From assembly GCF_001295795.1 (NCBI RefSeq), contig NZ_LJHY01000012.1, positions 1-64,000 of the forward strand: a stretch of 64,000 nucleotides of DNA, in the 5' to 3' direction. Shown here one piece after another: positions 54,543-63,802 of the stretch. Source of the stretch: Novosphingobium sp. AAP83. Lineage in GTDB: Bacteria; Pseudomonadota; Alphaproteobacteria; Sphingomonadales; Sphingomonadaceae. The position numbers and the translations under genes were made by a program. Each line of letters opens with the position of its first letter. Within the stretch, counting starts at the first letter, position 1. The notes below the pieces were generated by a model. It was not told the origin of the DNA. It saw only the letters and a list, made by a program, of their open reading frames with translations, and searched no databases.

Positions 54543-57125
54543 TCAGGCCCCTTCGTTTTCGAGGCGCGAAACGGTCAGGAACTCGTCCGGCGATACGCGG
54601 ATGGCAGCTCCCGTCGGGCAAGCGCGCACGCAACTGGGGCCGCCTTCGATCCCGGCACACATGTCGCACTTGATCGCTTTCTTGCGGTCAAGCAGCTCGT
54701 CCACCGCCGGATCGCCGGTGTATTTGGTGTTCTTTTTTGACCACTTGTAGGGCGGCTCACCCGGTCCCGGCCCTGATCCGAAGAACAGCCAGTTCAGCAG
54801 TGACGGCTTTTTGGGCGGCACTTTGTCCATGCGGATCACGCCGTAAGGGCAATTGCGCTGGCAATTGCCGCAGCCGATGCAGGTATCGTTGATGAACACT
54901 TCGCCGTCCGGCCCGCGCTTGATCGCATTGGGCGGACAATCGGCCATGCAGTGCGGATGTTCGCAGTGGCGGCACGATGTGGGCACATGCAGATGCGCAA
55001 AGCTCTTGCCGGCCTCACGGTCCAGCCGCGACAGGCCATCGTGGCTATCGGCGCAGGCCTTTTCGCAATTGTCGCAACCCACGCAGAGCCGTTCATCAAT
55101 CAGCAAAACGTCGGTCGCCTCGCCAAGTCCTTGGCTGACAAGGAACTTGGCCTGTTCGGAATAGAGATCGACGATGCCGGAGAAGCTGTCCTTCTTCGAT
55201 TCGATAAAGGCATTCGTCGCGCGGCGCACTTCCATGTCCTTGCGCGCACGTTCGAGCAGCGCAGGCTTTGCCGCCAATACCCGACCGAAGGCCTCACCAT
55301 CGATCTTGATCACTTCGCTTTTGATCGCGGCGCGCACCGTGGCGGTGCGGCGGCCGCCATCGATCAGCGCCATTTCACCAACATAGGAACCGGCGGGAAG
55401 GTAGGACAGGAACACCGGCTTTCCGCCGACCTCCTTTTCGACGATCATCGATCCGACGCGGATCACATAGACATCCTTGTCCTCGTCGCCCTCCTTGATC
55501 ACCGCATCGCCCGCGCGGACAGACATGATCTTGGCGGTTTCCACCACTTCGGCCACATCGGCGCTGGTCAGCCCCGATCCAAACATTTGCAGGATTTGGC
55601 GCTCGGTCGAGATGCGTTCGATCGCGCGCTTTGCCGTGGGCACCTGGCTTTGCAGTTTCAGCGCGGCATTGCGGCTGATTTCAACGCAGACTGTGTCCTC
55701 TGCGGCCACAATCGTCGCCCCGCGCCGCCGCCCGGAAATCAGGCCCACTTCGCCAAAGATCGTGCCCGAAGGGATCGGGATGACCTTTGTCGGATCATTC
55801 GGATCGATGCGGACGTGGACCGATCCCGAAGCAATCGCGAACAGCGATGATCCCGGATCGTTGCGTTCAAACACCACATCGCCCGCCGCATAGCCGCGCG
55901 CTTCGGAATCGAGCATGAATTCGCGCAACTGCAAGGTCGTCATGCCTTGCAGGATGCCGACGTTCTTTTGCAGAAATTCGAGCCACTCATTGACTGAACG
56001 CTTACCCGGAAGATCGGCGAACTTGGCTTCGAGCAAGGGTTCGTCAGCCGGTTTCAGACTGGTGTTGCCGTTGATGAATTCGACCACATCGTGGCCCTGA
56101 TTCATGCAGTGCTTGATCAGCGGATAGCCTGCCAGCGCGCCAATCACGAAAATGCCGGGCGCGGTCGATTCAAACTGCGGTGACAGCGTCGGGAAGGCGA
56201 GGCGGTCAGCGCTGGCAAATTCGATGCCGCAGCCCTCGACAAAGGCGCGCGGCGGCGCAGAGCCGATTCGCGCGATGATCCGGTCACAACGGATACGCTC
56301 TTCGCCATCGCGCGTGGAAAGCGTGATCCAGCCAGGTTCAACCGCTTTGGTCTCAGTCTCGTAACGGATCATCAGCTTGCCCGCCGCGTCATCTTCGACC
56401 AGCGCCTTGGCGTTGGGTTCCTTAGCCGTGGCGAAACTTTCACGCACGTTGGTGGATTTCTGGCTGCGGTTCAGCACGGTGACGGTGTTGCCCTGCGCAG
56501 GATCCTCAACCAGCCCGCGTGCATTCTCGATCCCGGCATCGCCTGTGCCTACCACGATGATATGCTGGTCCAGCACGGCATAAGGATCATCAAGCTGATA
56601 GGTCACGTGCGGCAAATCGCCGCCGGGGCAGCGCATCAGGTTAGGGTTGCCCTGTGTGCCGATGGCCAGAACGACAGTCTCGGCCATCACCGTTTCGCCA
56701 CTGGTCAACTGGATGGCATAAGGCGGAGCATAGCGTTGCAATTCTGTCGTGGTGGTTGATCCATCGCGCGCGCGGGTGACGATCTTCTGGACAGACCCTT
56801 CAATCGCAGGGCCGGTGCCTTTGATCGATTTCACATCGGCATTGAATTTCACATTCACGCCAAGTTCGGCAGTGCGCCGGTTCCATTTGTCGAGGATGTC
56901 CTCTTTTTTGCCCGCATCAAATTCCTGATCGGAGCGCAAGATCAGCTGCGATGGCGTGGCCATCACGTGCTTGCCCTTTTGATACTTGAAGATCGTGTCC
57001 GAAAGGTGATCGGTCTTTTCCAGCAGGACATGAGCCAGACCAAGCTGTGCTGCACGGCCAGCCGCGCTCATCCCAGCAGGCCCCGAACCGATAATCGCAA
57101 CTTTGAAAACTTCGCCCACCGGCAT
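54543..57125 (-). CDS. NAD(P)H/FAD oxidoreductase fused to two cNMP-binding domains and a 4x[4Fe-4S] ferredoxin domain
   Basis: An 860-residue soluble protein. Residues 1-370: FAD domain (GSGPAG, 13-18) and second dinucleotide motif GTGDAG (193-198), resembling thioredoxin-reductase-like enzymes but with no CxxC redox pair in this domain. Residues 395-510 and 515-640: two cyclic-nucleotide-binding domains with phosphate-binding cassettes FGEVGLISGRRRGAT and VGEMALIDGGRRTAT. Residues 680-840: sixteen cysteines in four clusters (681/684/687/691; 718/721/726/730; 749/752/755/759; 820/823/832/836), as in DmsB-type four-cluster ferredoxin subunits. Probable path: NAD(P)H to FAD to FeS, gated by cAMP or cGMP. 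First gene of a four-gene operon. ATG at 57125 follows GGGGGG; an upstream in-frame start at 57182 is unlikely. Confidence 0.9.
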   Translation of the reverse strand: MPVGEVFKVAIIGSGPAGMSAAGRAAQLGLAHVLLEKTDHLSDTIFKYQKGKHVMATPSQLILRSDQEFDAGKKEDILDKWNRRTAELGVNVKFNADVKSIKGTGPAIEGSVQKIVTRARDGSTTTTELQRYAPPYAIQLTSGETVMAETVVLAIGTQGNPNLMRCPGGDLPHVTYQLDDPYAVLDQHIIVVGTGDAGIENARGLVEDPAQGNTVTVLNRSQKSTNVRESFATAKEPNAKALVEDDAAGKLMIRYETETKAVEPGWITLSTRDGEERIRCDRIIARIGSAPPRAFVEGCGIEFASADRLAFPTLSPQFESTAPGIFVIGALAGYPLIKHCMNQGHDVVEFINGNTSLKPADEPLLEAKFADLPGKRSVNEWLEFLQKNVGILQGMTTLQLREFMLDSEARGYAAGDVVFERNDPGSSLFAIASGSVHVRIDPNDPTKVIPIPSGTIFGEVGLISGRRRGATIVAAEDTVCVEISRNAALKLQSQVPTAKRAIERISTERQILQMFGSGLTSADVAEVVETAKIMSVRAGDAVIKEGDEDKDVYVIRVGSMIVEKEVGGKPVFLSYLPAGSYVGEMALIDGGRRTATVRAAIKSEVIKIDGEAFGRVLAAKPALLERARKDMEVRRATNAFIESKKDSFSGIVDLYSEQAKFLVSQGLGEATDVLLIDERLCVGCDNCEKACADSHDGLSRLDREAGKSFAHLHVPTSCRHCEHPHCMADCPPNAIKRGPDGEVFINDTCIGCGNCQRNCPYGVIRMDKVPPKKPSLLNWLFFGSGPGPGEPPYKWSKKNTKYTGDPAVDELLDRKKAIKCDMCAGIEGGPSCVRACPTGAAIRVSPDEFLTVSRLENEGA

Positions 57126-57366
57126 GCGCCCCCCGCGTTGCGCGAAAAGATGGCGCGTGTCCCCACGCCTGTCTTTATCCAATTTCTGAGTAGCGACCCC
57201 TTATGTTGCTGACATTAGCCGAAGCGCCGGGCATTGCCAGTCGCAAATTGCGTGTAGACTGACAGATGATGCCGCTGGCCGTTCAACTGCTTGCAACGCA
57301 CCCGTCTGGCAAGATATGCGCAAGAACACAGACGGTGCTGCCCGAAGCGCCCGACAGGAGTATCCC
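57126..57366. promoter_or_regulatory. Divergent promoter region of the electron-transfer operon
   Basis: The 241-base space between the divergent flavo-ferredoxin gene and the TPR gene. It contains a perfect palindrome cgcaa-a-ttgcg at 57242-57252, a candidate operator. No FNR-type TTGAT-N4-ATCAA site was found. Promoter elements are not assignable with confidence. Confidence 0.35.
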
Positions 57367-58374
57367 ATGACCGAGCCCCAGCCTCCGCTCCCTTCACCAG
57401 CGGACAAGCGTGACGAAGCGCAAACAGGCTCGCGTTATGGCAAGGTTGCGTTGGCGGCAGCCGCGCTGATTGCCCTCGGGGCAGGTGGCGTTGCGATAAT
57501 GCGCGGGCCGGAAACCCCGCCGCCCGCCGCTGTCCCGCCGCCGGTCACACCCAACCAGGAGCCCTCGGTTGATGACGTGATTGCCAAGCTGGAAAAAAAG
57601 CTGGCCGAAAAGCCCGATGATGCCGAAGGCTGGCGTATGCTCGGCTGGTCCTATTTCCAGACCGAGCGTTTTGCCGAAGCGGCCACCGCGTTGAAGCAGG
57701 CGACCAAACTTGATCCTGAACACGCCGAAACATGGTCGTTCCTTGGCGAAGCACTCGTTCTTGCCAGCAAGGAAGAAGGCAAGATGCCGCGCGATGCCAA
57801 GGCAGCGTTCGACAAGGCGATCAAGCTTGATCCCAAAGATGCGCGTGCCCGCTATTTTCAGGCCGTGGCGCTCGATCTTTCGGGGCGTCCGCGCCAAGCG
57901 ATCAACGCGTGGTTCAAACTGCTCGAAGATACCCCGTCCGATGCGCCCTATGCCGAAGATATCCGTGCGGTGATCCGCAACGTGGGCGAAAAGCGCAAGA
58001 TCGATGTGGAAAAGCGCCTGGCAGAGGCCAAATTTGCCAGCCCGGCCAATGGTACCGTCACCGATGGCCCGCAAAAAGCCGCCGCCCGCATTCCCGGCCC
58101 CAGTTCCGAACAGATGAAAGCCGCTGCCGGAATGCCCAAGGGGCAGCAGGAGGCGATGATTCGCGGCATGGTCGACGGGCTGGAGGCAAAGCTGCTGGCC
58201 AACCCTGCCAACGCCGATGGCTGGATCATGCTGATGCGCAGCCGCGTGCAGTTGGGGGAGCCGAAGAAGGCAGCGCAAGCCTTGGAAAAGGGGTTGGCCG
58301 CGTTCCGCAATGACAGCGCCGCTGCACGCAAATTGCGCGAGGCGGCATCGAGTCTCGGCATCGCTGGTGCCTGA
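57367..58374 (+). CDS. CcmI/NrfG-like TPR protein
   Basis: A 335-residue protein with one N-terminal membrane helix (about residues 28-45) and two blocks of TPR sequence: KLEKKLAEKPDDAEGWRMLG and AATALKQATKLDPEHAETWS, then a distal GLEAKLLANPANADGWIMLM block. This arrangement resembles the TPR part of the cytochrome c maturation factor CcmI/CycH. AGGAG lies 6 bases before the ATG. It is divergent from the multihaem operon, so a role in its haem attachment is attractive but inferred; the ccm locus is not here. Confidence 0.78.
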   Translation: MTEPQPPLPSPADKRDEAQTGSRYGKVALAAAALIALGAGGVAIMRGPETPPPAAVPPPVTPNQEPSVDDVIAKLEKKLAEKPDDAEGWRMLGWSYFQTERFAEAATALKQATKLDPEHAETWSFLGEALVLASKEEGKMPRDAKAAFDKAIKLDPKDARARYFQAVALDLSGRPRQAINAWFKLLEDTPSDAPYAEDIRAVIRNVGEKRKIDVEKRLAEAKFASPANGTVTDGPQKAAARIPGPSSEQMKAAAGMPKGQQEAMIRGMVDGLEAKLLANPANADGWIMLMRSRVQLGEPKKAAQALEKGLAAFRNDSAAARKLREAASSLGIAGA

Positions 58375-58692
58375 TTCGCATCCTACCGGTAGTCTGGCGC
58401 TGCAAGGGGCATATTAAGTATTAACCACAATCGATGTGTTCGATCTGTGTAAACTGTGGTTGATTCATATCGGGACAGCTTGGATTCAACGGAAAAATTG
58501 TCCCGATCTGAATCATTTAAGCCTGAACCCGATTCATTACGGGGCTTATGCGTGGTTAATACCAAGCTTTCATGTGGCTGCATTTACAAGAAATTAACCT
58601 TTCATGTTCATTCATCCTATGGTTAATGGCGAGGAACACGGATTGATGCCGGGTTAATTGCCAAAGGAAAATGGCAAGTAAGGGGCGGTTGA
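58375..58692 (+). promoter_or_regulatory. ctrA upstream regulatory region with GANTC and CtrA half-sites
   Basis: In the 318-base gap before ctrA, four GANTC sites (58462, 58483, 58510, 58531) are spaced 21, 27 and 21 bases, and TTAACC or GGTTAA half-sites lie at 58421, 58554, 58594, 58621 and 58652. GANTC is the CcrM methylation site; with GcrA it controls ctrA in Caulobacter. CtrA half-sites fit feedback control. No coding frame in the gap. Confidence 0.6.
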
Positions 58693-59394
58693 ATGCGCGT
58701 ACTCCTGATCGAAGACGAACCGACTACCGCTAAGGCGATCGAGCTTATGCTCACGACCGAGGGGTTCAATGTCTACTCCACCGATCTTGGCGAAGAAGGC
58801 CTCGATCTGGGCAAGCTCTATGATTACGACATCATCCTGCTCGACCTGAACTTGCCGGACATGCACGGCTACGATGTGCTCAAGAAGTTGCGCGTGGCCA
58901 AAGTGCAAACGCCGGTTCTGATCCTCTCGGGCATTTCTGAAATGGACAGCAAGGTTCGCTCGTTCGGCTTTGGTGCCGATGATTACGTGACCAAGCCTTT
59001 CCATCGTGAAGAGCTGATCGCCCGCATCCATGCGGTCGTGCGCCGGTCCAAGGGCCATTCGCAATCTGTCATTCGCACCGGCAAGCTTTCGGTCAACCTC
59101 GATGCCAAGACCGTTGAAGTCGATAGCGCCCGCGTCCACTTGACCGGCAAAGAATACGCGATGCTCGAGCTGCTTTCGCTGCGCAAGGGTACGACGCTGA
59201 CCAAGGAAATGTTCCTAAATCACCTTTATGGCGGCATGGACGAACCCGAACTCAAGATTATCGACGTTTTTATCTGCAAGCTGCGCAAGAAACTGGCGCA
59301 TGCTTGTGGCGGTGAAAACTACATCGAAACCGTCTGGGGCCGTGGCTATGTGCTGCGCGATCCTGACGATATGGAAGCCACCGAAGCGGCTTGA
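58693..59394 (+). CDS. ctrA: Cell-cycle response regulator CtrA
   Basis: Essential or important two-component regulator of cell cycle, division and motility genes in alphaproteobacteria. The 233-residue protein has a receiver domain with acidic pocket (LLIEDEP), phospho-acceptor Asp51 (LLDLNLPD) and Lys (DDYVTKPFH), and an OmpR-type winged helix ([32 protein letters not shown]). The C-terminal Ala-Ala (EATEAA) matches the ClpXP degradation signal of CtrA. Start at ATG 58693. A terminator follows. Confidence 0.95.
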   Translation: MRVLLIEDEPTTAKAIELMLTTEGFNVYSTDLGEEGLDLGKLYDYDIILLDLNLPDMHGYDVLKKLRVAKVQTPVLILSGISEMDSKVRSFGFGADDYVTKPFHREELIARIHAVVRRSKGHSQSVIRTGKLSVNLDAKTVEVDSARVHLTGKEYAMLELLSLRKGTTLTKEMFLNHLYGGMDEPELKIIDVFICKLRKKLAHACGGENYIETVWGRGYVLRDPDDMEATEAA

Positions 59395-59418
59395 TCTCCT
59401 GAAGTCCCGAACATCCCC

Positions 59419-59451
59419 GAAACGGCCTGCCCTGCGTGGCGGGCCGTTTTG
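59419..59451 (+). terminator. Terminator after ctrA
   Basis: Stem aaacggcc/ggccgttt with a 16-base loop and T-rich flank, between ctrA and the convergent lipoprotein gene. Confidence 0.75.
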
Positions 59452-59465
59452 GTTTGTGGAGGGCC

Positions 59466-59864
59466 TTAAGGGGTAACCGCCGAAGGACCCTGTCTGATCG
59501 TCGAATAATCTGACTCGGCCTTCTGCATCTTTTGGGTGCCATTGGCGATCAAGCGTTCGCCATTCGCGCGCTCTGCCCTTGCGTCTTCAATATTTCGCTC
59601 GGCTCTGGTGATGGCGTCTTGCGCTTTTTTAAGCTTTTTCTCTTCGTCCGAGACCCGGTTGGTGCTTTTTTGGACGAGTTTCTGTCCGTCGCGCTGGTCT
59701 TTTTGACCGTCAGTCCACGATTCGCCACGGGCGGAAATGTCCCCACCGCGTTGCGAGATTTGCTGACCAGCGCTCATCCCGCCAGAACCGGACGAAGAGC
59801 AGCCTGCAACAGCCAGCGCGACCAAAATCGCTGGTATGGCATAAATGGAGAACCGGGTTGTCAT
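59466..59864 (-). CDS. Small lipoprotein with basic coiled coil
   Basis: A 132-residue lipoprotein: signal peptide with lipobox VAGC (about residue 22), Gly/Ser-rich spacer, then a coiled-coil with alternating Lys/Glu (VSDEEKKLKKAQDAITRAER) and a short tail. No family recognised. ATG at 59864 with AAGGAA upstream; a longer frame to 59918 exists. It converges on ctrA. Confidence 0.7.
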   Translation of the reverse strand: MTTRFSIYAIPAILVALAVAGCSSSGSGGMSAGQQISQRGGDISARGESWTDGQKDQRDGQKLVQKSTNRVSDEEKKLKKAQDAITRAERNIEDARAERANGERLIANGTQKMQKAESDYSTIRQGPSAVTP

Positions 59865-60218
59865 GGGTATTCCTTTCGGAATTACGGCGGTCCTCCACAA
59901 TGTGTGATGATCCGGCAAAATTCTCTGGGTGAACGGCAGGGGCGAATATTAATTGTAACTCCAAAATATTTTTATCGTTCCCCTAGCTATTTAATAAATC
60001 TGTACGGCGATCTTCAATCACACTAAAAACACTATACACTATAAAGACTTGTAGAATTATAGCCGCAATCCTATTTGGCTGAGGCAGTGATCTGCATGAT
60101 CTGAACGGTTAAGCCGCGAGCGAAGGCACAAGCTTGCTGACGCAGCCATTTGCGCGTCAGATGGCATTGACCCGCGCCTACCCGCCTGCCATCCGCCGCC
60201 AAAATAACTGAGGCTTTG
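59865..60218. other. AT-rich intergenic region
   Basis: 354 bases before trmB with clearly lower GC (runs such as atatttttatcg, ctatttaataaa). No gene, tRNA or repeat was recognised; it contains the promoter of the lipoprotein gene and upstream sequence of trmB. Confidence 0.5.
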
Positions 60219-60947
60219 ATGACCGCGCACAAATCTGGCGATCCGACCACGCTGAACCGGCTCTATGGCCGCGCCAAGGGCAAGCCTTTGCGGCAGGGCC
60301 AGCAGAGCTTGGTGGAAACGCTCCTGCCCAAAATCGCGATGCCTGCCGAAGGGCCGATCACGGCGGAAGCCTTGTTCGGCCAAGAGGTGGGAGGGCCCCG
60401 CCCGTTGCACTTCGAAATCGGCTTTGGCGGGGGCGAACATATGGCTTTTCGCGCCGATATGCTGCCCGATCACGGTTTTATCGGAGCCGAACCGTTCCTT
60501 AATGGCGTGGCGCAGGCGTTAACCCATGTGGCGGGCGATAATGGTGCCCACGCCCCGCTGGGCAATGTGCGCATCCATCATGGCGATGCGCTGGAAGTGC
60601 TGGCGCGCATTCCCGATGGCGCGCTCTCGTTCCTCTATCTGCTTCATCCCGATCCCTGGCCCAAGGCGCGCCATGCCAAACGCAGGATGATGAACGATGG
60701 CCCGATCGACATGTTCGCGGCCAAATTGCGTCCCGGCGGCGAGTTCCGCTTCGGCACCGATCATGACATCTATCTGCGCCATGCGCTGATGGTGATGCGC
60801 CGCCACAAGCACCAGTTCGAATGGCTGGCCAAGGATTGCGCCGATTTCCAGAATCGCCCCGGCGGCTGGCCTGAAACGCGCTATGAACACAAAGCGCGTA
60901 CGGTCTATCATCACGAAGTGTGGTATTTCCGCTATCGCAAACGCTGA
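60219..60947 (+). CDS. trmB: tRNA (guanine-N7)-methyltransferase TrmB
   Basis: Methylates G46 of tRNAs with S-adenosylmethionine. The 242-residue protein shows the SAM motif HFEIGFGGGEHMAFRA, the LHPDPWPKARHAKRR signature, and RTDHDIYL-like FGTDHDIYLRHAL. ATG at 60219 (MTAHKSG) with GAGG upstream; a TTG one codon earlier is also open. Often linked to metK and lnt, here standing alone. Confidence 0.95.
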   Translation: MTAHKSGDPTTLNRLYGRAKGKPLRQGQQSLVETLLPKIAMPAEGPITAEALFGQEVGGPRPLHFEIGFGGGEHMAFRADMLPDHGFIGAEPFLNGVAQALTHVAGDNGAHAPLGNVRIHHGDALEVLARIPDGALSFLYLLHPDPWPKARHAKRRMMNDGPIDMFAAKLRPGGEFRFGTDHDIYLRHALMVMRRHKHQFEWLAKDCADFQNRPGGWPETRYEHKARTVYHHEVWYFRYRKR

Positions 60948-61055
60948 CCCATCGTTCTGGCGCAAGATAGAGGCGTTTCATGCCCTCAAACTAATTCTTC
61001 TGTTTTGGTAGAGATTGTTTGCGGCTAATCACCTAGCAACAGGGAAGGACTCGCG

Positions 61056-61823
61056 ATGGATTTTCTCGCCGGTATCGATTTTGCCGCGTTGCTGCCGTTC
61101 ATCGCGGTCGGCTTTGCCGCGCAGATGATCGATGGAGCGCTGGGCATGGCGTTCGGGGTGATCTCCAACACCCTGATGGTCGGCGTGCTGGGTATTCCGC
61201 CCGCTCTTGCCTCGCAACGTGTTCATATCGTTGAGTGTTTCACCACGGCAACGTCGGGCATCAGCCACCTTCTACATGGCAATATCGATAAGAAGCTATT
61301 CTTCCGGTTGCTGATTCCCGGCGTTACCGGCGGTGTGCTCGGGGCCTATGTGCTCTCCTCGCTCGATGCCTCGGTGGTGAAGCCGTGGGTGCTGATCTAT
61401 CTGGCCGGGATCGGCGTCTATCTGCTGGTGCGCGGGATATTATATCCCCCCAAGATCAGGGACGCCAATTGGGTCGCCCCGCTCGGGCTGGTCGGCGGCT
61501 TTCTCGATGCAGCGGGCGGGGGCGGCTGGGGGCCGGTGGTCACGTCAAACTTGTTGATCCAGGGGGCCGATCCGCGCAAAGTCGTTGGCACGGTCAATTC
61601 TGTCGAATTCTTCCTGACCTTGACTGTTTCGGCCACGTTCGTGTGGCAACTGGGCTTTGCCGATCTGGCTGGCGCAACGCTGGGCTTTCTGATCGGCGGG
61701 ATCGCCGCAGCACCGTTCGGCGCTTGGGCGGCCAAGCATATCCCTGCGAAGGCAATGCTGATCATGGTTGGCGCGGTGCTGACCCTGACCAGTCTTTACG
61801 GTGCCTATAGCGCCCTCACCTGA
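61056..61823 (+). CDS. TauE/SafE family sulfite/anion exporter
   Basis: A 255-residue inner-membrane protein with seven to eight helices in two repeats. MIDGALGMAFGVISNTLMVG and GGFLDAAGGGGWGPVVTSNL are the paired family signatures. Members export sulfite, sulfoacetate or other organic acids; substrate not decidable. Start ATG 61056 with GGAAGGA upstream. Confidence 0.92.
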   Translation: MDFLAGIDFAALLPFIAVGFAAQMIDGALGMAFGVISNTLMVGVLGIPPALASQRVHIVECFTTATSGISHLLHGNIDKKLFFRLLIPGVTGGVLGAYVLSSLDASVVKPWVLIYLAGIGVYLLVRGILYPPKIRDANWVAPLGLVGGFLDAAGGGGWGPVVTSNLLIQGADPRKVVGTVNSVEFFLTLTVSATFVWQLGFADLAGATLGFLIGGIAAAPFGAWAAKHIPAKAMLIMVGAVLTLTSLYGAYSALT

Positions 61824-61914
61824 TGGTTCCCGATGGACATGGTTACCTGGAATTAACCCTCATCTGACACGATGCCCTCTGCCGAACGGCCTGATTCCAC
61901 CGTCGGCTGGGGAC

Positions 61915-62448
61915 ATGAACATGGCACGTTACGATTCAAGCGGACTGACCATTGCGGAACTGCGCGAATTCGCCAGCTTTGCGCCGTGTGAACAGCGCTA
62001 TATCCGGCGCAGTCTGGATATCGCGCTGGGCCGGGGTGATGCGGTAAAGCGCTGGGCGCGCGATCAGGATGAAGCGGCATCGATCCGCGCGCAACTTGTC
62101 GCCTATCGCGATCTTGAAAAAGTGCGCAAAATGCTGCCAAGCATTGATGGTCTGGACAACTTGCAGCCCTTCATGGCGCGGATCATGCACCAGACCGCGT
62201 TCGATCTGGCGCAAGGCCGCCTCGAAGGTTTTTCCGCTTACCGGTTTCTCTACGAACGCATGTTCGGCGCAGAAGTCCGCCCATGGCTGCCATCGGCGTT
62301 CTGTGGCGCGGCAGCCCTGCCGCTGATCCGGCCTGATAAACGCCGTGTCTTGCTGCAATCGATCAGCGAATCCGCCGCAACGGCACACGGATGGTCCACC
62401 CGGCAGCCCTGCTTCTATCCCGAATTTGTTGAAGCCGAAGCCGCCTGA
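61915..62448 (+). CDS. Hypothetical protein
   Basis: A 177-residue soluble, helix-rich protein with no recognised family; conserved-looking parts are LREFASFAPCEQRYIRRSLD and GLDNLQPFMARIMHQTAFDL. ATG at 61915 and, two codons on, at 61921 are both possible. A TTAACCC half-site (61852-61859) precedes it. It lies between the TauE-like transporter and an oxidoreductase in the same direction. Confidence 0.6.
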   Translation: MNMARYDSSGLTIAELREFASFAPCEQRYIRRSLDIALGRGDAVKRWARDQDEAASIRAQLVAYRDLEKVRKMLPSIDGLDNLQPFMARIMHQTAFDLAQGRLEGFSAYRFLYERMFGAEVRPWLPSAFCGAAALPLIRPDKRRVLLQSISESAATAHGWSTRQPCFYPEFVEAEAA

Positions 62449-62524
62449 TCGGACTTTTTGATCCGGATCAGTTGACGGCGGCACACTTTTGGCCAAACCG
62501 AGCCGCACAAAGCGGAGGATTCGA

Positions 62525-63772
62525 ATGGCCGAAAATACCCAGGCAGAGCATGCCGACGTCATTATCGTAGGCGCAGGCCACGGCGGAGCGCAGGCAGCTA
62601 TCGCTTTGCGGCAGAACGGTTTTGAAGGGCGCGTGCTGGTTATCGGGCGCGAACCCGAAATTCCCTACGAACGCCCGCCGCTGTCCAAGGAATATCTGGC
62701 GCGCGAAAAGACGTTCGAACGCATCTGCATCCGGCCCGAACAGTTTTGGGTGGATAAGGCCATCGAGATGCGTCTTTCCTCGGAAGTCGTCAGCATCGAT
62801 CCGGCAGAGCATACCGTCAAATTGGCTGATGGCGCGCAAGTCCACTATGGCAAGCTGATCTGGGCAACCGGTGGCGATCCGCGCAAGCTTTCCTGCGCTG
62901 GCGCCGATCTTGCCGGTGTTCATGCTGTGCGCACCAAGGAAGATGCTGACCGACTGATGCGTGAACTCGATGCCGGAGCCAAGCGCGCCGTGGTCATCGG
63001 TGGTGGCTACATCGGCCTCGAAGCCGCAGCCGTGCTGACCAAGTTCGATGTCCATGTCACTCTGCTCGAAGCCTTGCCGCGTGTGCTGGCGCGCGTTGCG
63101 GGTGAATCGCTTTCGGAATTCTATCAGGCCGAACACCGCGCCCATGGCGTTGATCTGCGCACTGGCGCTGCGATGGATTGCATTGTCGGCGATGGCACCA
63201 ACGTCACCGGCGTGCGCATGGCCGATGGCGCGGTACTTGCCGCCGATATCGTGATCGTCGGCATCGGTATCATCCCTTGCGTCGGCCCCCTGATTATAGC
63301 GGGCGCAGCGGGCGGCAATGGCGTGGATGTAGACGAATTCTGCCGCACATCATTGCCCGATATCTATGCGATTGGCGATTGTGCAGCCCACGCCAACGAT
63401 TTTGCCGATGGTGCGGTGATCCGTCTCGAATCGGTGCAGAACGCCAATGATATGGCCACCACAGCGGCCAAAGACATCTGCGGTGTGCCCGTGCCCTACA
63501 AGGCAACACCTTGGTTCTGGTCAAACCAGTATGACTTGCGTCTGCAAACTGTTGGCCTTTCGACCGGCCATGACAACGCGGTGCTGCGCGGCGATACGGC
63601 CACGCGCTCGTTCTCGGTGGTGTACCTCAAGGGCGGCAAAGTCGTCGCGCTCGATTGCGTGAACATGGTCAAGGACTATGTGCAGGGCAAGAAACTGGTC
63701 GAAGCCCGCGCCCGGATCGCGCCCGAAATGCTGGCCGATGCCAGTGTGCCGCTGAAGGATATGCTGGCTTAA
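62525..63772 (+). CDS. Ferredoxin reductase-type FAD/NAD(P)H oxidoreductase
   Basis: A 415-residue flavoprotein with FAD motif [18 protein letters not shown], second Rossmann motif [17 protein letters not shown], the [13 protein letters not shown] segment, and a C-terminal domain; [10 protein letters not shown] after the first fold is typical of putidaredoxin/rhodocoxin reductase-like enzymes. It would pass electrons from NADH to a [2Fe-2S] ferredoxin, but neither ferredoxin nor P450 lies nearby. ATG at 62525 has GGAGG upstream. Confidence 0.9.
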   Translation: MAENTQAEHADVIIVGAGHGGAQAAIALRQNGFEGRVLVIGREPEIPYERPPLSKEYLAREKTFERICIRPEQFWVDKAIEMRLSSEVVSIDPAEHTVKLADGAQVHYGKLIWATGGDPRKLSCAGADLAGVHAVRTKEDADRLMRELDAGAKRAVVIGGGYIGLEAAAVLTKFDVHVTLLEALPRVLARVAGESLSEFYQAEHRAHGVDLRTGAAMDCIVGDGTNVTGVRMADGAVLAADIVIVGIGIIPCVGPLIIAGAAGGNGVDVDEFCRTSLPDIYAIGDCAAHANDFADGAVIRLESVQNANDMATTAAKDICGVPVPYKATPWFWSNQYDLRLQTVGLSTGHDNAVLRGDTATRSFSVVYLKGGKVVALDCVNMVKDYVQGKKLVEARARIAPEMLADASVPLKDMLA

Positions 63773-63802
63773 CCCGCCGGCAACAGCTCCTCTGAGGAGG
63801 CT

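Noticed and set aside
59865..60218. Possible replication origin in the AT-rich spacer
   Set aside because: No DnaA boxes (TTATCCACA type) and no origin-linked genes nearby.
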